This document shows, in pieces, positions 42,959 to 51,011 of a stretch of 64,000 nucleotides of DNA. Numbering within the stretch: the stretch's first letter is position 1; each line of letters begins with the position of its first letter. Origin of the DNA: Pseudomonas fluorescens (GTDB taxonomy: Bacteria; Pseudomonadota; Gammaproteobacteria; Pseudomonadales; Pseudomonadaceae); assembly GCF_902498195.1 (NCBI RefSeq), contig NZ_CABVIY010000003.1, positions 124,001-188,000 on the forward strand. Direction: 5' to 3'. Made by a program: the position numbers and the translations under genes. The notes beneath the pieces were generated by a model, which saw only the letters and a list, made by a program, of their open reading frames with translations, did no database searches and was not told the DNA's origin.

Positions 42959-43054
42959 CCCTGTGGGAGCGGGCTTGCTCGCGAAGGCGGTATGTCAATC
43001 GATACCTGGGCTGACTGACACACCGCCTTCGCGAGCAAGCCCGCTCCCACAGGG
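42959..43054. repeat. REP element, GTGGGAGCGGGC variant
   Basis: Inverted pair CTGTGGGAGCGGGCTTGCTC and GAGCAAGCCCGCTCCCACAG. This is a distinct sequence variant from the GTAGGAGCGAGC elements. The arms extend inward (GCGAAGGCGGT / ACCGCCTTCGC), giving a long hairpin after cynR. Confidence 0.9.
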
Positions 43055-43071
43055 TTTCGATGCGGCACAAA

Positions 43072-43107
43072 AAAAGGCCTGCTCTTTTTGGGAGCAGGCC
43101 CTTTTTA
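43072..43107. terminator. Strong bidirectional terminator
   Basis: A-run, stem GGCCTGCTC / GAGCAGGCC, then CTTTTTATT. It serves cynR on the plus strand and the small minus-strand gene that ends at 43136. Confidence 0.9.
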
Positions 43108-43135
43108 TTAATAAGCCACTAATGACTCATTTCAA

Positions 43136-43465
43136 TTAGTAGAACCGGTCAATCACCCGAACTTCATTCTGATTCTGCATCGATGCCCACGCCTGTTTCA
43201 GCGTTTGCAGCACATTACCGATGAAGTCCTTGTCGGCTGCGGCTTTCTTGCCGACGTAGCCCTGGCCGCGACGGTACATCTTCAGTCGGGCGAGCAGGTG
43301 CTGGTTGTTCTGGTCGAACTCCGCTTCATGGCTGTGAGGCGACAGGCAGTCGATATGAACCTGGCCCGATTTGCTGATCCACAGAATATGGCTGTCGAGG
43401 CTGTCTTTTTGCGCAGCGAACATACGAGCCAGTTCTTCGATAGTGGGTTGATTGTTCAGATTCAT
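43136..43465 (-). CDS. Conserved hypothetical protein, 109 aa
   Basis: A soluble 109-aa protein, MNLNNQPTIEELARMFAAQK then DSLDSHILWISKSGQVHIDC, ending QNQNEVRVIDRFY. No signal peptide, helix or known domain is visible. GGGGG lies 7 nt before the ATG and a strong terminator follows the stop, so expression as a single gene is likely. Function not assigned. Confidence 0.75.
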   Translation of the reverse strand: MNLNNQPTIEELARMFAAQKDSLDSHILWISKSGQVHIDCLSPHSHEAEFDQNNQHLLARLKMYRRGQGYVGKKAAADKDFIGNVLQTLKQAWASMQNQNEVRVIDRFY

Positions 43466-43689
43466 GATAAAGCCCCCTTGACCATTTGGTGATCTTTCAA
43501 AGTTGATTCGCTAATACAAGTAGCCCATCGGTTAGTTGATCCCTGGCACCGAAACCAGGACGTCAGCAATCGTCCGCCGCAAGTGGCGAGGTCCTGCGTC
43601 TGTTGCATGTAGTCGTGTTGAATAACTGCTACGCAATAGCGTCACAACGAAGAGAAGCGGCGATAACCTTTTGGCCCCTGCCGACGTTT
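43466..43689. other. Leader/promoter region of the 109-aa gene
   Basis: About 220 bp without a supported gene, expected to hold the promoter of the 109-aa protein gene. A plus-strand open frame starting near 43603 shows no gene-like features and is not called. Confidence 0.4.
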
Positions 43690-43986
43690 TCAGGGTCGGC
43701 CACAAGCTTCATGAGGACGGATCGCCAGCGCTTCTCGTCCTTGTACTGGACGTTCAGGCCAGGTCAGCTTCTTCAATCTGCCTTGTGGGCAGCGTGTATC
43801 CGGAAAAAACAGCTCGGCGGTCAGACGAGCTTGCTCAAACGTGTTGCCTGTACTCCCGATCGGGGAGACGTCTGCATCATGCAAGGGCAAATCGAAGGCG
43901 TCAACGGTTTTGTAGTGAATATCTTTGGTCACTACATATTGTCGGACAAAGCCGGGTGGAATTAGAAAAGGGTCGTTCGAAAGCAC
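43690..43986 (-). CDS. Doubtful 98-aa ORF in frame behind the acetyltransferase gene
   Basis: A GTG-started frame reading VLSNDPFLIPPGFVRQYVVT, then KDIHYKTVDAFDLPLHDADV, and ending HEACGRP. Its start lies one codon after the stop of the acetyltransferase gene and in the same frame, so it would arise by re-initiation or stop-codon read-through. Codon choice looks moderately gene-like. A plus-strand frame overlaps it. No family recognised; it may be a decayed 3' extension or chance. Confidence 0.3.
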   Translation of the reverse strand: MLSNDPFLIPPGFVRQYVVTKDIHYKTVDAFDLPLHDADVSPIGSTGNTFEQARLTAELFFPDTRCPQGRLKKLTWPERPVQGREALAIRPHEACGRP

Positions 43987-43989
43987 CGG

Positions 43990-44493
43990 TCAGGCCGACG
44001 GCGGCGAGGCGTTGAAGCGGTAGAACGTGCAGGGCAAACCCTCCACCTCCCGCTGATGCAGGGTGAACTCGCCACCCGTGAGACCCGGCATCACCCCGGC
44101 CCAGAACCGCCGCGCAGGCGGGTTCGCATCGATGTGGAAAATCTGCCATTGACCCGGGAAACGGCTCAAGAGGGTGGAAACGACAAACCTCGCGACACCT
44201 TGGCCACGAAAGCGCCGTGCGACAAACAGGTAGCCGATGTTGTACCGGGCGCCGGGCAGGTGGGTTTCATCATCCACGGTCACAAAACCGGCCAGTTCGC
44301 CGTCGACCTGGATCAGAAACGGCCGGGTCGCGGCGTTGCGCCAGTAGTCCGGCAAGGGGCGAATGTTGAAGAAGCCGTGTTCACCCAGCTGTAGCGGCAA
44401 CCACTCGCTGAAATCATAGGTATAGAACTGCATGAGGTTCTCAATGATTTGCAGTTCGTCGCGCTGTGCGGCGTGCAGGGCTATCGAGGGCAT
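43990..44493 (-). CDS. GNAT-family N-acetyltransferase
   Basis: A 167-aa acetyl-CoA-dependent acetyltransferase. The GNAT core is FLIQVDGELAGFVTVDDETH, then YNIGYLFVARRFRGQGVARF (motif A with RRFRGQG, the pyrophosphate loop), then FHIDANPPARRFWAGVMPGL. Substrate is not predictable. Start MPSIALHAAQRDELQIIENL at 44493 is chosen by family alignment; the in-frame extension to 44601 is not supported. Confidence 0.85.
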   Translation of the reverse strand: MPSIALHAAQRDELQIIENLMQFYTYDFSEWLPLQLGEHGFFNIRPLPDYWRNAATRPFLIQVDGELAGFVTVDDETHLPGARYNIGYLFVARRFRGQGVARFVVSTLLSRFPGQWQIFHIDANPPARRFWAGVMPGLTGGEFTLHQREVEGLPCTFYRFNASPPSA

Positions 44494-44625
44494 CGAAGTG
44501 GCTCCCGAGACATCGTGAGAAGTGTGCCCGCATTCAGCCGCATTGCCATTGCACAGACCTCTTCGAGTCGCCCTTTCAAGTGTGAGTTGATGGTATCTCA
44601 ACTCAGGCTGGCAAGAGGCGTGAGG

Positions 44626-45516
44626 TCATTGCTCCCACTGTTCCAGCAGTATCGAGACGAATTTTTCCGCAGCCGGGGACAATGAGGCGCCTCGTCGATA
44701 AACCAGTCCCAGGGACCGGTTCACAATGGGTTCTATCAACGGGACGCTCACCAGCGTTGGATGATCCACGGCAGGCATTGCAAGACTCGGCATGGCCGAA
44801 ACGCCCAATCCCGCTTCTACCAGCCCCAGCGATGTAGACAGGTGTTGCACCTCATAGAACCACTGCGGGCGCCAGCTCAAGCCCGACAATGCGTGGTCCA
44901 GCAACATGCGGTTGCCGCTCAGGCGACCGACCCCGATCAGGCGGTAGTTGCTCAGTTCAGACCAGGTGACCGAGCTGCGTCCGGCCAGCTCATGATCGCG
45001 TCGACAGGCTAAAACAAAAGGCTCGTTGACCAGCGGCACGAACTCGATGTCCGGGTGCTGGCCGCTCATCATGTTGATGCCAAAGTCGGCTTCGCCTCGC
45101 AGAACGGCTTCCAGCCCTTCGTTGGCACTCAGGTCAAGCAGGCGAATGCGGATTTGTGGATAGCGCTCGTTGTAGAGGCGGATGACTGAAGGAAGAAAGT
45201 AGAAGGCTGCGGTGGGAATGCAGGCGAGGGTGACACGGCCGCTTTGCCGCTCCGCCAGCTCCCGGATATTGAGTATCGAGTCGTCGAAGTCGTCCAGCAG
45301 GCGTCGCGCCTTGGGCAGGAAGTCTCGGCCAACGCTGGTGAGGCTTACCCGTCTTGTGGTGCGATCGAGGAGGGCAGTGCCCAATCCCTCCTCAAGCTTT
45401 TTCATTCGGCGACTGAGCGCTGGCTGGGACAGATGCAACGCATCGGCAGCCTCGTGGAAACTGCCAAGTTCTGCGATTTTCACGAAAGATCGGATGTCAT
45501 TGAGCTCGTAGTTCAC
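44626..45516 (-). CDS. LysR-family regulator of the adjacent carboxylate cluster
   Basis: A 296-aa LysR protein divergent from the PrpF-fold isomerase gene. HTH: DIRSFVKIAELGSFHEAADA and LHLSQPALSRRMKKLEEGLG. Effector domain: VTLACIPTAAFYFLPSVIRL and GEADFGINMMSGQHPDIEFV. LysR genes in this arrangement usually activate the divergent operon in response to its substrate. The spacer holds an ATCAAT-N7-ATTGAT repeat that could be its site. Confidence 0.9.
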   Translation of the reverse strand: MNYELNDIRSFVKIAELGSFHEAADALHLSQPALSRRMKKLEEGLGTALLDRTTRRVSLTSVGRDFLPKARRLLDDFDDSILNIRELAERQSGRVTLACIPTAAFYFLPSVIRLYNERYPQIRIRLLDLSANEGLEAVLRGEADFGINMMSGQHPDIEFVPLVNEPFVLACRRDHELAGRSSVTWSELSNYRLIGVGRLSGNRMLLDHALSGLSWRPQWFYEVQHLSTSLGLVEAGLGVSAMPSLAMPAVDHPTLVSVPLIEPIVNRSLGLVYRRGASLSPAAEKFVSILLEQWEQ

Positions 45517-45646
45517 TTTTTTTATCTCGACAGACCAGAGTTGTCCAGCTCGGTCACTCTAAATTTATCATTCGTAAAACGCAATAATCAGGCTGATATT
45601 TGCATTGGAAACAATTTTCAAAGCCTGCGACTCTTGCTCACAAGAC

Positions 45647-45665
45647 ATCAATTACCCCTATTGAT
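45647..45665. promoter_or_regulatory. Inverted repeat ATCAAT-N7-ATTGAT before the isomerase gene
   Basis: A perfect 6-bp inverted repeat 18 bp before the ATG, overlapping the palindrome TTGATCAA. It is a candidate regulator site. It does not match the Anr/FNR arrangement. Confidence 0.35.
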
Positions 45666-45683
45666 CAACAAGAGTCAGTATTC

Positions 45684-46766
45684 ATGCAACGAATTCCCTG
45701 TGTGCTGATGCGCGGTGGTACGTCGAAGGGCCCGGTATTTCTCGCCTGGGATCTACCTGTTGCGATCGAAGAGCGTGATGAGCTGCTGCTCAACCTCATG
45801 GGTTCTGGCCACGAGCTGGAAATTGACGGTATCGGCGGCGGTAGCCCACAAACCAGCAAGGTGGCGATCGTCAGCCCGTCGCTGCATCCTGACGCGGATG
45901 TCGACTATCTGTTTGTCCAGGTCATGGTCTCCCAGCGCCGGGTCGACACGGCGCCCAATTGCGGCAACATGCTGTGCGCCGTTGGCCCGTTCGCCATCGA
46001 GCAGGGGCTGGTCAAGGCCACCAAAGACGTCACCCGTGTGCGTATTCGCAACATCAATACCGGGACGTTTGTGAACTCGGACGTGCAGACGCCCGGTGGC
46101 ACGGTCAGCTATGAAGGCGACACCGCTATCGATGGCGTGCCGGGTACCGCCGCGCCTGTGCAACTGACCTTCCTCGATGCGGCGGGCAGCAAGACCGGCA
46201 AACTGTTCCCGACCGGGCAAACGCAGGATGTGATCGACGGCATTGCCGTGACCTGCATCGACATGGCGATGCCGATGATGATCGTCGAAGCCGGCCAACT
46301 GGGTAAACGCGGTGATGAAAGCCCTGCCGAGCTGGATGCCGACAAAGCGTTCCTGCGTCGCCTGGAGTCCTTGCGCCTGCAAGCGGGCCTGGCCATGGGC
46401 CTGGGTGACGTCAGCGACAAAGTGATTCCCAAGCCAGTACTGGTGTCACCGGCCAAGGCGGGCGGCACCGTCCAGGTGCGCTACTTCATGCCACACAACT
46501 GCCACCGGGCCCTGGCGATCACCGGCTCCATCGGCCTGGCCACCGCTTGCGTCACGCAAGGCAGCGTGGTCGCGCAATTGCTGGGTGGGGTTAGCGAGCC
46601 GCGCTTGAAGCAAGTGCGCATTGAACATCCAAGTGGCGGGATAGATGTCGTATTGTCCTACACCGGTGCTCAGGGTGAGACCATTCGCGCTTCGGTGGTG
46701 CGCACTTCGCGCAGGCTGTTCTCCGGTTTTGTCTACGCCACGGCTTCCCAACGACTCGCCGGATAA
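45684..46766 (+). CDS. PrpF-family isomerase (4-oxalomesaconate tautomerase / aconitate isomerase type)
   Basis: A 360-aa protein of the PrpF/GalD family, with two diaminopimelate-epimerase-like halves. It starts MQRIPCVLMRGGTSKGPVFL; the MRGGTSKG loop is a family hallmark. APNCGNMLCAVGPFAIEQGL carries the usual catalytic Cys position. Family members move a double bond or proton in unsaturated tricarboxylates: oxalomesaconate tautomerisation in gallate breakdown, or methylaconitate cis-trans isomerisation. No gallate dioxygenase or methylcitrate genes are near. The neighbouring carriers favour a role with aconitate-like acids, which is inference. The galD symbol is not assigned for that reason. 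Confidence 0.88.
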   Translation: MQRIPCVLMRGGTSKGPVFLAWDLPVAIEERDELLLNLMGSGHELEIDGIGGGSPQTSKVAIVSPSLHPDADVDYLFVQVMVSQRRVDTAPNCGNMLCAVGPFAIEQGLVKATKDVTRVRIRNINTGTFVNSDVQTPGGTVSYEGDTAIDGVPGTAAPVQLTFLDAAGSKTGKLFPTGQTQDVIDGIAVTCIDMAMPMMIVEAGQLGKRGDESPAELDADKAFLRRLESLRLQAGLAMGLGDVSDKVIPKPVLVSPAKAGGTVQVRYFMPHNCHRALAITGSIGLATACVTQGSVVAQLLGGVSEPRLKQVRIEHPSGGIDVVLSYTGAQGETIRASVVRTSRRLFSGFVYATASQRLAG

Positions 46767-46822
46767 TTTCCCCCAGTCATTGCCGTTTTTGCATCAGCAC
46801 AATTCTAAAAATGGGTGATGCC

Positions 46823-48142
46823 ATGAAAGTTGTTAAATCGCTCTACGTCCAGATTCTCTTCGCCGTGCTGTTGGGCGTGCTGGTCGGTCATTTCTGGTCG
46901 CAACAGGCCATTGCTTTGAAACCGCTGGGTGATGCCTTCATCAAGCTGATCAAGATGATGATCGCCCCCGTGGTGTTCTGCACCATCGTCACCGGCATCG
47001 CCGGCATGAGCGACAAACGCTCCCTCGGACGGCTGCTGAGCAAGACCATGCTGCTGTTCCTGGGGTTGACGGTGATCAGCCTGATCATCGGCCTGGTGGC
47101 GGTCTACCTGTTCAAACCCGGTGTGGGCATGAACATTGACCCCGCCCAGTTGAGCACCCAGGGCCTGTCGCAGTACACCGATTCCGCCGCGAAGCTGGGC
47201 GTGGTCGAGTTTTTCATGCACATCATCCCGGATACGTTCATCGGTGCCTTCAATAAAGGTGAAGTGCTGCCGGTGTTGTTCATCGCGGTGCTGAGCGGTT
47301 TTGCGCTTTCGGCCATAGGCGAGCGGGGCAAGCCGGTGCTGGATGTACTGGAATCCGCCTCGCACATGGTGTTCAAGATTTTCTCCTACCTGATGCGCTT
47401 CGCTCCGATCGGTGCCTTCGGCGCCCTGGCGTTCACCGTCGGCCAGTACGGCATCACCTCGCTGGGCTCGCTGGCCAAGCTGATCATGACCTTGTATATC
47501 GCCTGTGCCTTCTTCGTCTTTGTGGTGCTGGGGAGCATTTGCCGGGCCAATGGCTTCAGCTTGTGGAAATTGCTGCGCTACTTCCGTGAAGAATTCCTGG
47601 TGGTGCTGGGGACTTCTTCCACGGAGCCGGTAATGCCCCGCATGCTGGAAAAGCTGCAAGCCCTGGGCTGCAAGAAAGGGGTGGTGGGGCTGGTGTTGCC
47701 AACGGGTTACTCGTTCAACCTCGACGGTACGGCGATCTACCTCTCGCTGGCAGCGGTCTTCATTGCCCAGGCCTGCAACATCGAGCTGAGCCTGACCCAG
47801 ACCGTGACCATGCTGGCGATCATGTTGTTGTCCTCCAAGGGGGCGGCCGGTGTCACTGGCGCCGGTTTCGTCGCGCTGGCGTCGACACTGACGGTGATCC
47901 ATGACATTCCCCTGGCCGGCCTTGCCCTGCTGATCGGTATCGACCGCTTCATGTCGGAAGCCCGGGCATTGACCAGCCTGGCAAGCAACGCGGTGGCTAC
48001 CGTGGTGATGTCCATCTCGGAGAACGCCTGCGATCGCGAGACACTGATGCGCACCCTGGACGGCAAACCTTCGCCCGCTGCGACCCCCACCCCAGTCCGG
48101 AACCCGGACTGGGATGGCCTGAAGGCCACGGAACAGGCCTGA
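46823..48142 (+). CDS. Dicarboxylate/proton-sodium symporter, DctA-like
   Basis: A 439-aa DAACS-family carrier: KSLYVQILFAVLLGVLVGHF, IKLIKMMIAPVVFCTIVTGI, LGTSSTEPVMPRMLEKLQAL, VVGLVLPTGYSFNLDGTAIY (NLDGT cation/substrate motif) and LLSSKGAAGVTGAGFVALAS. These are the re-entrant loop motifs of C4-dicarboxylate symporters. ATG at 46823 is preferred over an in-frame ATG at 46811. It is the second gene of the cluster, 56 bp after the isomerase. Substrate could be succinate, malate or an unsaturated analogue. Confidence 0.9.
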   Translation: MKVVKSLYVQILFAVLLGVLVGHFWSQQAIALKPLGDAFIKLIKMMIAPVVFCTIVTGIAGMSDKRSLGRLLSKTMLLFLGLTVISLIIGLVAVYLFKPGVGMNIDPAQLSTQGLSQYTDSAAKLGVVEFFMHIIPDTFIGAFNKGEVLPVLFIAVLSGFALSAIGERGKPVLDVLESASHMVFKIFSYLMRFAPIGAFGALAFTVGQYGITSLGSLAKLIMTLYIACAFFVFVVLGSICRANGFSLWKLLRYFREEFLVVLGTSSTEPVMPRMLEKLQALGCKKGVVGLVLPTGYSFNLDGTAIYLSLAAVFIAQACNIELSLTQTVTMLAIMLLSSKGAAGVTGAGFVALASTLTVIHDIPLAGLALLIGIDRFMSEARALTSLASNAVATVVMSISENACDRETLMRTLDGKPSPAATPTPVRNPDWDGLKATEQA

Positions 48143-48187
48143 CCGGTCGCGGTTGAGTCCAAACCCCTGATTACCTCAATGAACACC

Positions 48188-48222
48188 CCCGCCAGGCACC
48201 GTTGATCGTGCCGTCTGGCGGG
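48188..48222 (+). terminator. Hairpin between the two carrier genes
   Basis: Stem CCCGCCAG / CTGGCGGG extended by GCAC / GTGC with a 3-nt bulge. No T-run follows, so it may be an attenuator or RNA-processing site, not a full stop. Confidence 0.5.
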
Positions 48223-48281
48223 CACGGGGTCGTGCGCCTGTGCGTCGGCCACGCTACTCATAAGAACAAGAGAACTGACCT

Positions 48282-49586
48282 ATGCTCGCATTGCTTGGCT
48301 TGGCCATGGTGGTGGTCTTCACCGTCCTGATAATGACCAAACGCTTGTCACCGATTGTCGCCCTGACGGTGGTGCCGATTGTCTTTGCCGTCATTGGCGG
48401 TTTCGGTGGCACGACCGGCAAGATGATGCTGGACGGCCTGAAAATGGTTGCACCGTCGGCCGCGCTGCTGCTGTTCGCGATTCTGTTTTTCGGCTTGATG
48501 ATCGACGCCGGCCTGTTCGACCCGCTGATTCGCAAGATCCTCAAGCGCGTCAACGGCGACCCGATGAAAATCGCGGTCGGCACCGCCTTGCTGTCGCTGC
48601 TGGTGGCCCTGGACGGAGATGGCACCACCACCTACATGATCACCTGTGCGGCCATGCTTCCCCTGTACAAGCGTATCGGCATGAATCCGATGATTCTGGC
48701 GACCATTGCCATGCTGTCCCTGAGCATCATGAGCGGCATGACCCCTTGGGGAGGGCCGGCGACCCGGGCGATCGCGGCGCTGGGCCTGGATGCCGGTGAA
48801 TATTTCGTTCCGTTGCTGCCGACCATGATTGGCGGGGCGATGTGGGTGGTGTTCACCGCCTTCCTGCTGGGCCGTGCCGAGCGCAAGCGTATCGGTAATA
48901 TCCAGCTGGAAAGCGGCGGCGGTGATTGCTACATCAAGGCGATTCTTGAAGACACGCCGCACAAGCGACCGAAACTGGCGTACGTCAACCTGCTGCTGGT
49001 AATCGCCGTGATGGTCGCGCTGGTGATGGGGATCATGCATTCCGCGATCCTGTTCCTGATCGGCTTCGTACTGGCGCTGATGATCAACTATCCGCAACTG
49101 GATATTCAGAAGGAACGCATCCTCGCCCATTCGGGCAACGCCATGACCGTCGTACTGTTGGTGTTTGCCGCCGGCATCTTTGCCGGGATCTTCTCCGGCA
49201 CCAAGATGGTCGACTCGCTGGCGCAAACCCTGGTCGACTGGATCCCGCCGTCCTGGGGGCACCTGTTCCCGCTGGTGGTGGCAATTACCAGTATGCCGCT
49301 GACCTTCGTCCTGTCCAACGATGCTTACTACTTCGGTGTGGTGCCTATCCTGGCGAATGCCGCGGCGGCTTATGGCATTGACCCGGTGGAAATCGCCCGC
49401 GCGTCGATTCTCGGGCAGCCCGTGCACCTGATGAGTCCGTTGGTTGCCTCAACCCTGTTGCTGGTGGGGATGGTTGATCGCGATATCGGCGACTTCCAGA
49501 AAGCCACCGTCAAGTGGGCGGTGCTCACCTCCCTTGTGATTACCGCGTTGGCCCTGCTGACCGGGGCAATCAGTCTCTTCACCTGA
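48282..49586 (+). CDS. CitMHS-family citrate/tricarboxylate transporter
   Basis: A 434-aa carrier with about 11-12 helices. Landmarks: LALLGLAMVVVFTVLIMTKR, VVPIVFAVIGGFGG, VALDGDGTTTYMITCAAMLP (metal-citrate site region), SIMSGMTPWGGPATRAIAAL and LPLTFVLSN-like PLTFVLSNDAYYFGVVPILA. CitMHS proteins import citrate complexed with Mg or Ca together with protons. In this cluster it probably brings in the isomerase substrate. GAGAACTGACCT precedes the ATG. Confidence 0.92.
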   Translation: MLALLGLAMVVVFTVLIMTKRLSPIVALTVVPIVFAVIGGFGGTTGKMMLDGLKMVAPSAALLLFAILFFGLMIDAGLFDPLIRKILKRVNGDPMKIAVGTALLSLLVALDGDGTTTYMITCAAMLPLYKRIGMNPMILATIAMLSLSIMSGMTPWGGPATRAIAALGLDAGEYFVPLLPTMIGGAMWVVFTAFLLGRAERKRIGNIQLESGGGDCYIKAILEDTPHKRPKLAYVNLLLVIAVMVALVMGIMHSAILFLIGFVLALMINYPQLDIQKERILAHSGNAMTVVLLVFAAGIFAGIFSGTKMVDSLAQTLVDWIPPSWGHLFPLVVAITSMPLTFVLSNDAYYFGVVPILANAAAAYGIDPVEIARASILGQPVHLMSPLVASTLLLVGMVDRDIGDFQKATVKWAVLTSLVITALALLTGAISLFT

Positions 49587-49615
49587 TCCACCCAAACCAC
49601 CGGTTGTCCCCTGAC

Positions 49616-49635
49616 GCGCCTCGCGAGCGAGGCGC
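49616..49635. repeat. Short perfect hairpin after the CitMHS gene
   Basis: GCGCCTCGC / GCGAGGCGC with a 2-nt centre, 30 bp after the stop codon. No T-run follows; it may slow 3' decay or partly terminate. Confidence 0.5.
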
Positions 49636-49677
49636 GCGCTGTTCTGCACTCTAAAAAACAACAATGAGTAGTTCGCT

Positions 49678-50931
49678 ATGACGACTTTGTTCACCCGTGG
49701 AGTTTCATTTCCTCTTCTGGCACTTGTGCCATTGGCGAGTGCCAGCGCTGAAGGATTTATCGACGACAGCAAGCTCAAGCTGCAATTGCGCAACGTCTAT
49801 TTCAACGAAAACTTCCGCGACGAGCATGGCTTGAGTGCCAGGTCGGCAAGCACGGCGAAGAGCGAACGAACCGAATGGGCCCAGGGATTTCTGTTGGATT
49901 ACCAGTCGGGATTTACCCCTGGCACCCTCGGCTTTGGCGTGGATGCCCTTGGCTTGCTCGGGGTCAAGCTCGACTCCGGCCGTGGCCGCAGCGGTACGGG
50001 CTTGTTGCCCGTCCATGATGACGGTCGCGCGGCTGACGAATTCGCCAGCCTGGGTCTGACGGCCAAGGCCCAACTGGCCAGGACCACGGTCAAATACGGC
50101 ACCTTGTTACCCAAGACTCCGGTGTTGATCTACAACGATGCGCGTCTGTTGCCGCAGACGTACCAGGGCACACAGATCAGTAGCCTCGACATCGACAACC
50201 TCACCCTCACCGGGGGCTACCTGGATCGATTCAAACTGCGTGATTCCACCGACAGCATGCCGATTGTGCCCGACGGTTATGGCGGGGATAAATCAGGCGA
50301 CTTCAACTACGCAGGGGCCGAATACAAGCTGGGGAAAACCATTCGCTTGAGTTACTTCTACGGCGAACTGGAAAACTTTTACCGTCAGAATTTCGCGGGC
50401 ATCCAGCACGATCTGCCTTTGGGCGGCGGCGTGCTGACCAGTGATCTGCGCTACTTCAACAGCGTCGATACCGGCTCTGCCTACGCTGGCAAGATCGACA
50501 ACGACATGCTGAGCGGGCAGCTGTCCTACGCCATCTCCGGCCATACCTTCGGTGGCGGATACCAGGCCCTCAGGGGTGACGCCGGACTGCCCTACATCAG
50601 TGGCGCCACGGTTTATTCCTTCAGCAACGCCGGTATCGGCAAGTTCATCGAGGAGGATGAAAAAACCTGGATGCTCGGTTACGGCTATAACTTTGCGGCC
50701 GTCGGCGTGCCGGGCCTGACGTTCTCGACCCGTTACCTGAGCGGCAACGACGGCAAGTCCGACACTGCGATAAAAGAGTGGGAGCGTGATGCTGAACTGG
50801 CGTATGTCGTGCAGCAAGGCACCTTCAAGGGGCTGGGTGTGCGGTTGCGTAACTACGTGTACCGCTCGGATTATTCCCGTGGCCGAGACAGCAACCGGAT
50901 CTACTTTACCTACGACATCGCGCTTTGGTGA
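49678..50931 (+). CDS. OprD-family outer-membrane porin
   Basis: A 417-aa substrate-specific porin. Signal peptide MTTLFTRGVSFPLLALVPLA with cleavage near SASAEG. The mature part has the OprD opening FIDDSKLKLQLRNVYFNENF, EWAQGFLLDYQSGFTPGTLG and repeating amphipathic strands such as LSYFYGELENFYRQNFAGIQ, ending DSNRIYFTYDIALW with an aromatic C-terminus. OprD-type channels commonly take up carboxylates, so it fits as the outer-membrane entry for the acid imported by the two neighbouring carriers. Confidence 0.93.
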   Translation: MTTLFTRGVSFPLLALVPLASASAEGFIDDSKLKLQLRNVYFNENFRDEHGLSARSASTAKSERTEWAQGFLLDYQSGFTPGTLGFGVDALGLLGVKLDSGRGRSGTGLLPVHDDGRAADEFASLGLTAKAQLARTTVKYGTLLPKTPVLIYNDARLLPQTYQGTQISSLDIDNLTLTGGYLDRFKLRDSTDSMPIVPDGYGGDKSGDFNYAGAEYKLGKTIRLSYFYGELENFYRQNFAGIQHDLPLGGGVLTSDLRYFNSVDTGSAYAGKIDNDMLSGQLSYAISGHTFGGGYQALRGDAGLPYISGATVYSFSNAGIGKFIEEDEKTWMLGYGYNFAAVGVPGLTFSTRYLSGNDGKSDTAIKEWERDAELAYVVQQGTFKGLGVRLRNYVYRSDYSRGRDSNRIYFTYDIALW

Positions 50932-50941
50932 TCCCCTGATC

Positions 50942-50973
50942 GCGGCCTTGCGATTTTCGCAGGCCGCCTTTTC
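50942..50973 (+). terminator. Terminator after the OprD gene
   Basis: Stem GCGGCC-T-TGCGA / TCGCA-GGCCGC (one bulge) followed by CTTTTC. It ends the carboxylate operon before the chemoreceptor gene. Confidence 0.7.
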
Positions 50974-51011
50974 AGCGTCGGCTTCATAGGATTGGGTAAA
51001 GGATTTCAACG

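Noticed and set aside
43603-43965. Plus-strand 120-codon frame between the 109-aa gene and the acetyltransferase gene
   Set aside because: It overlaps the in-phase minus-strand frame and has no recognisable feature or ribosome-binding site.
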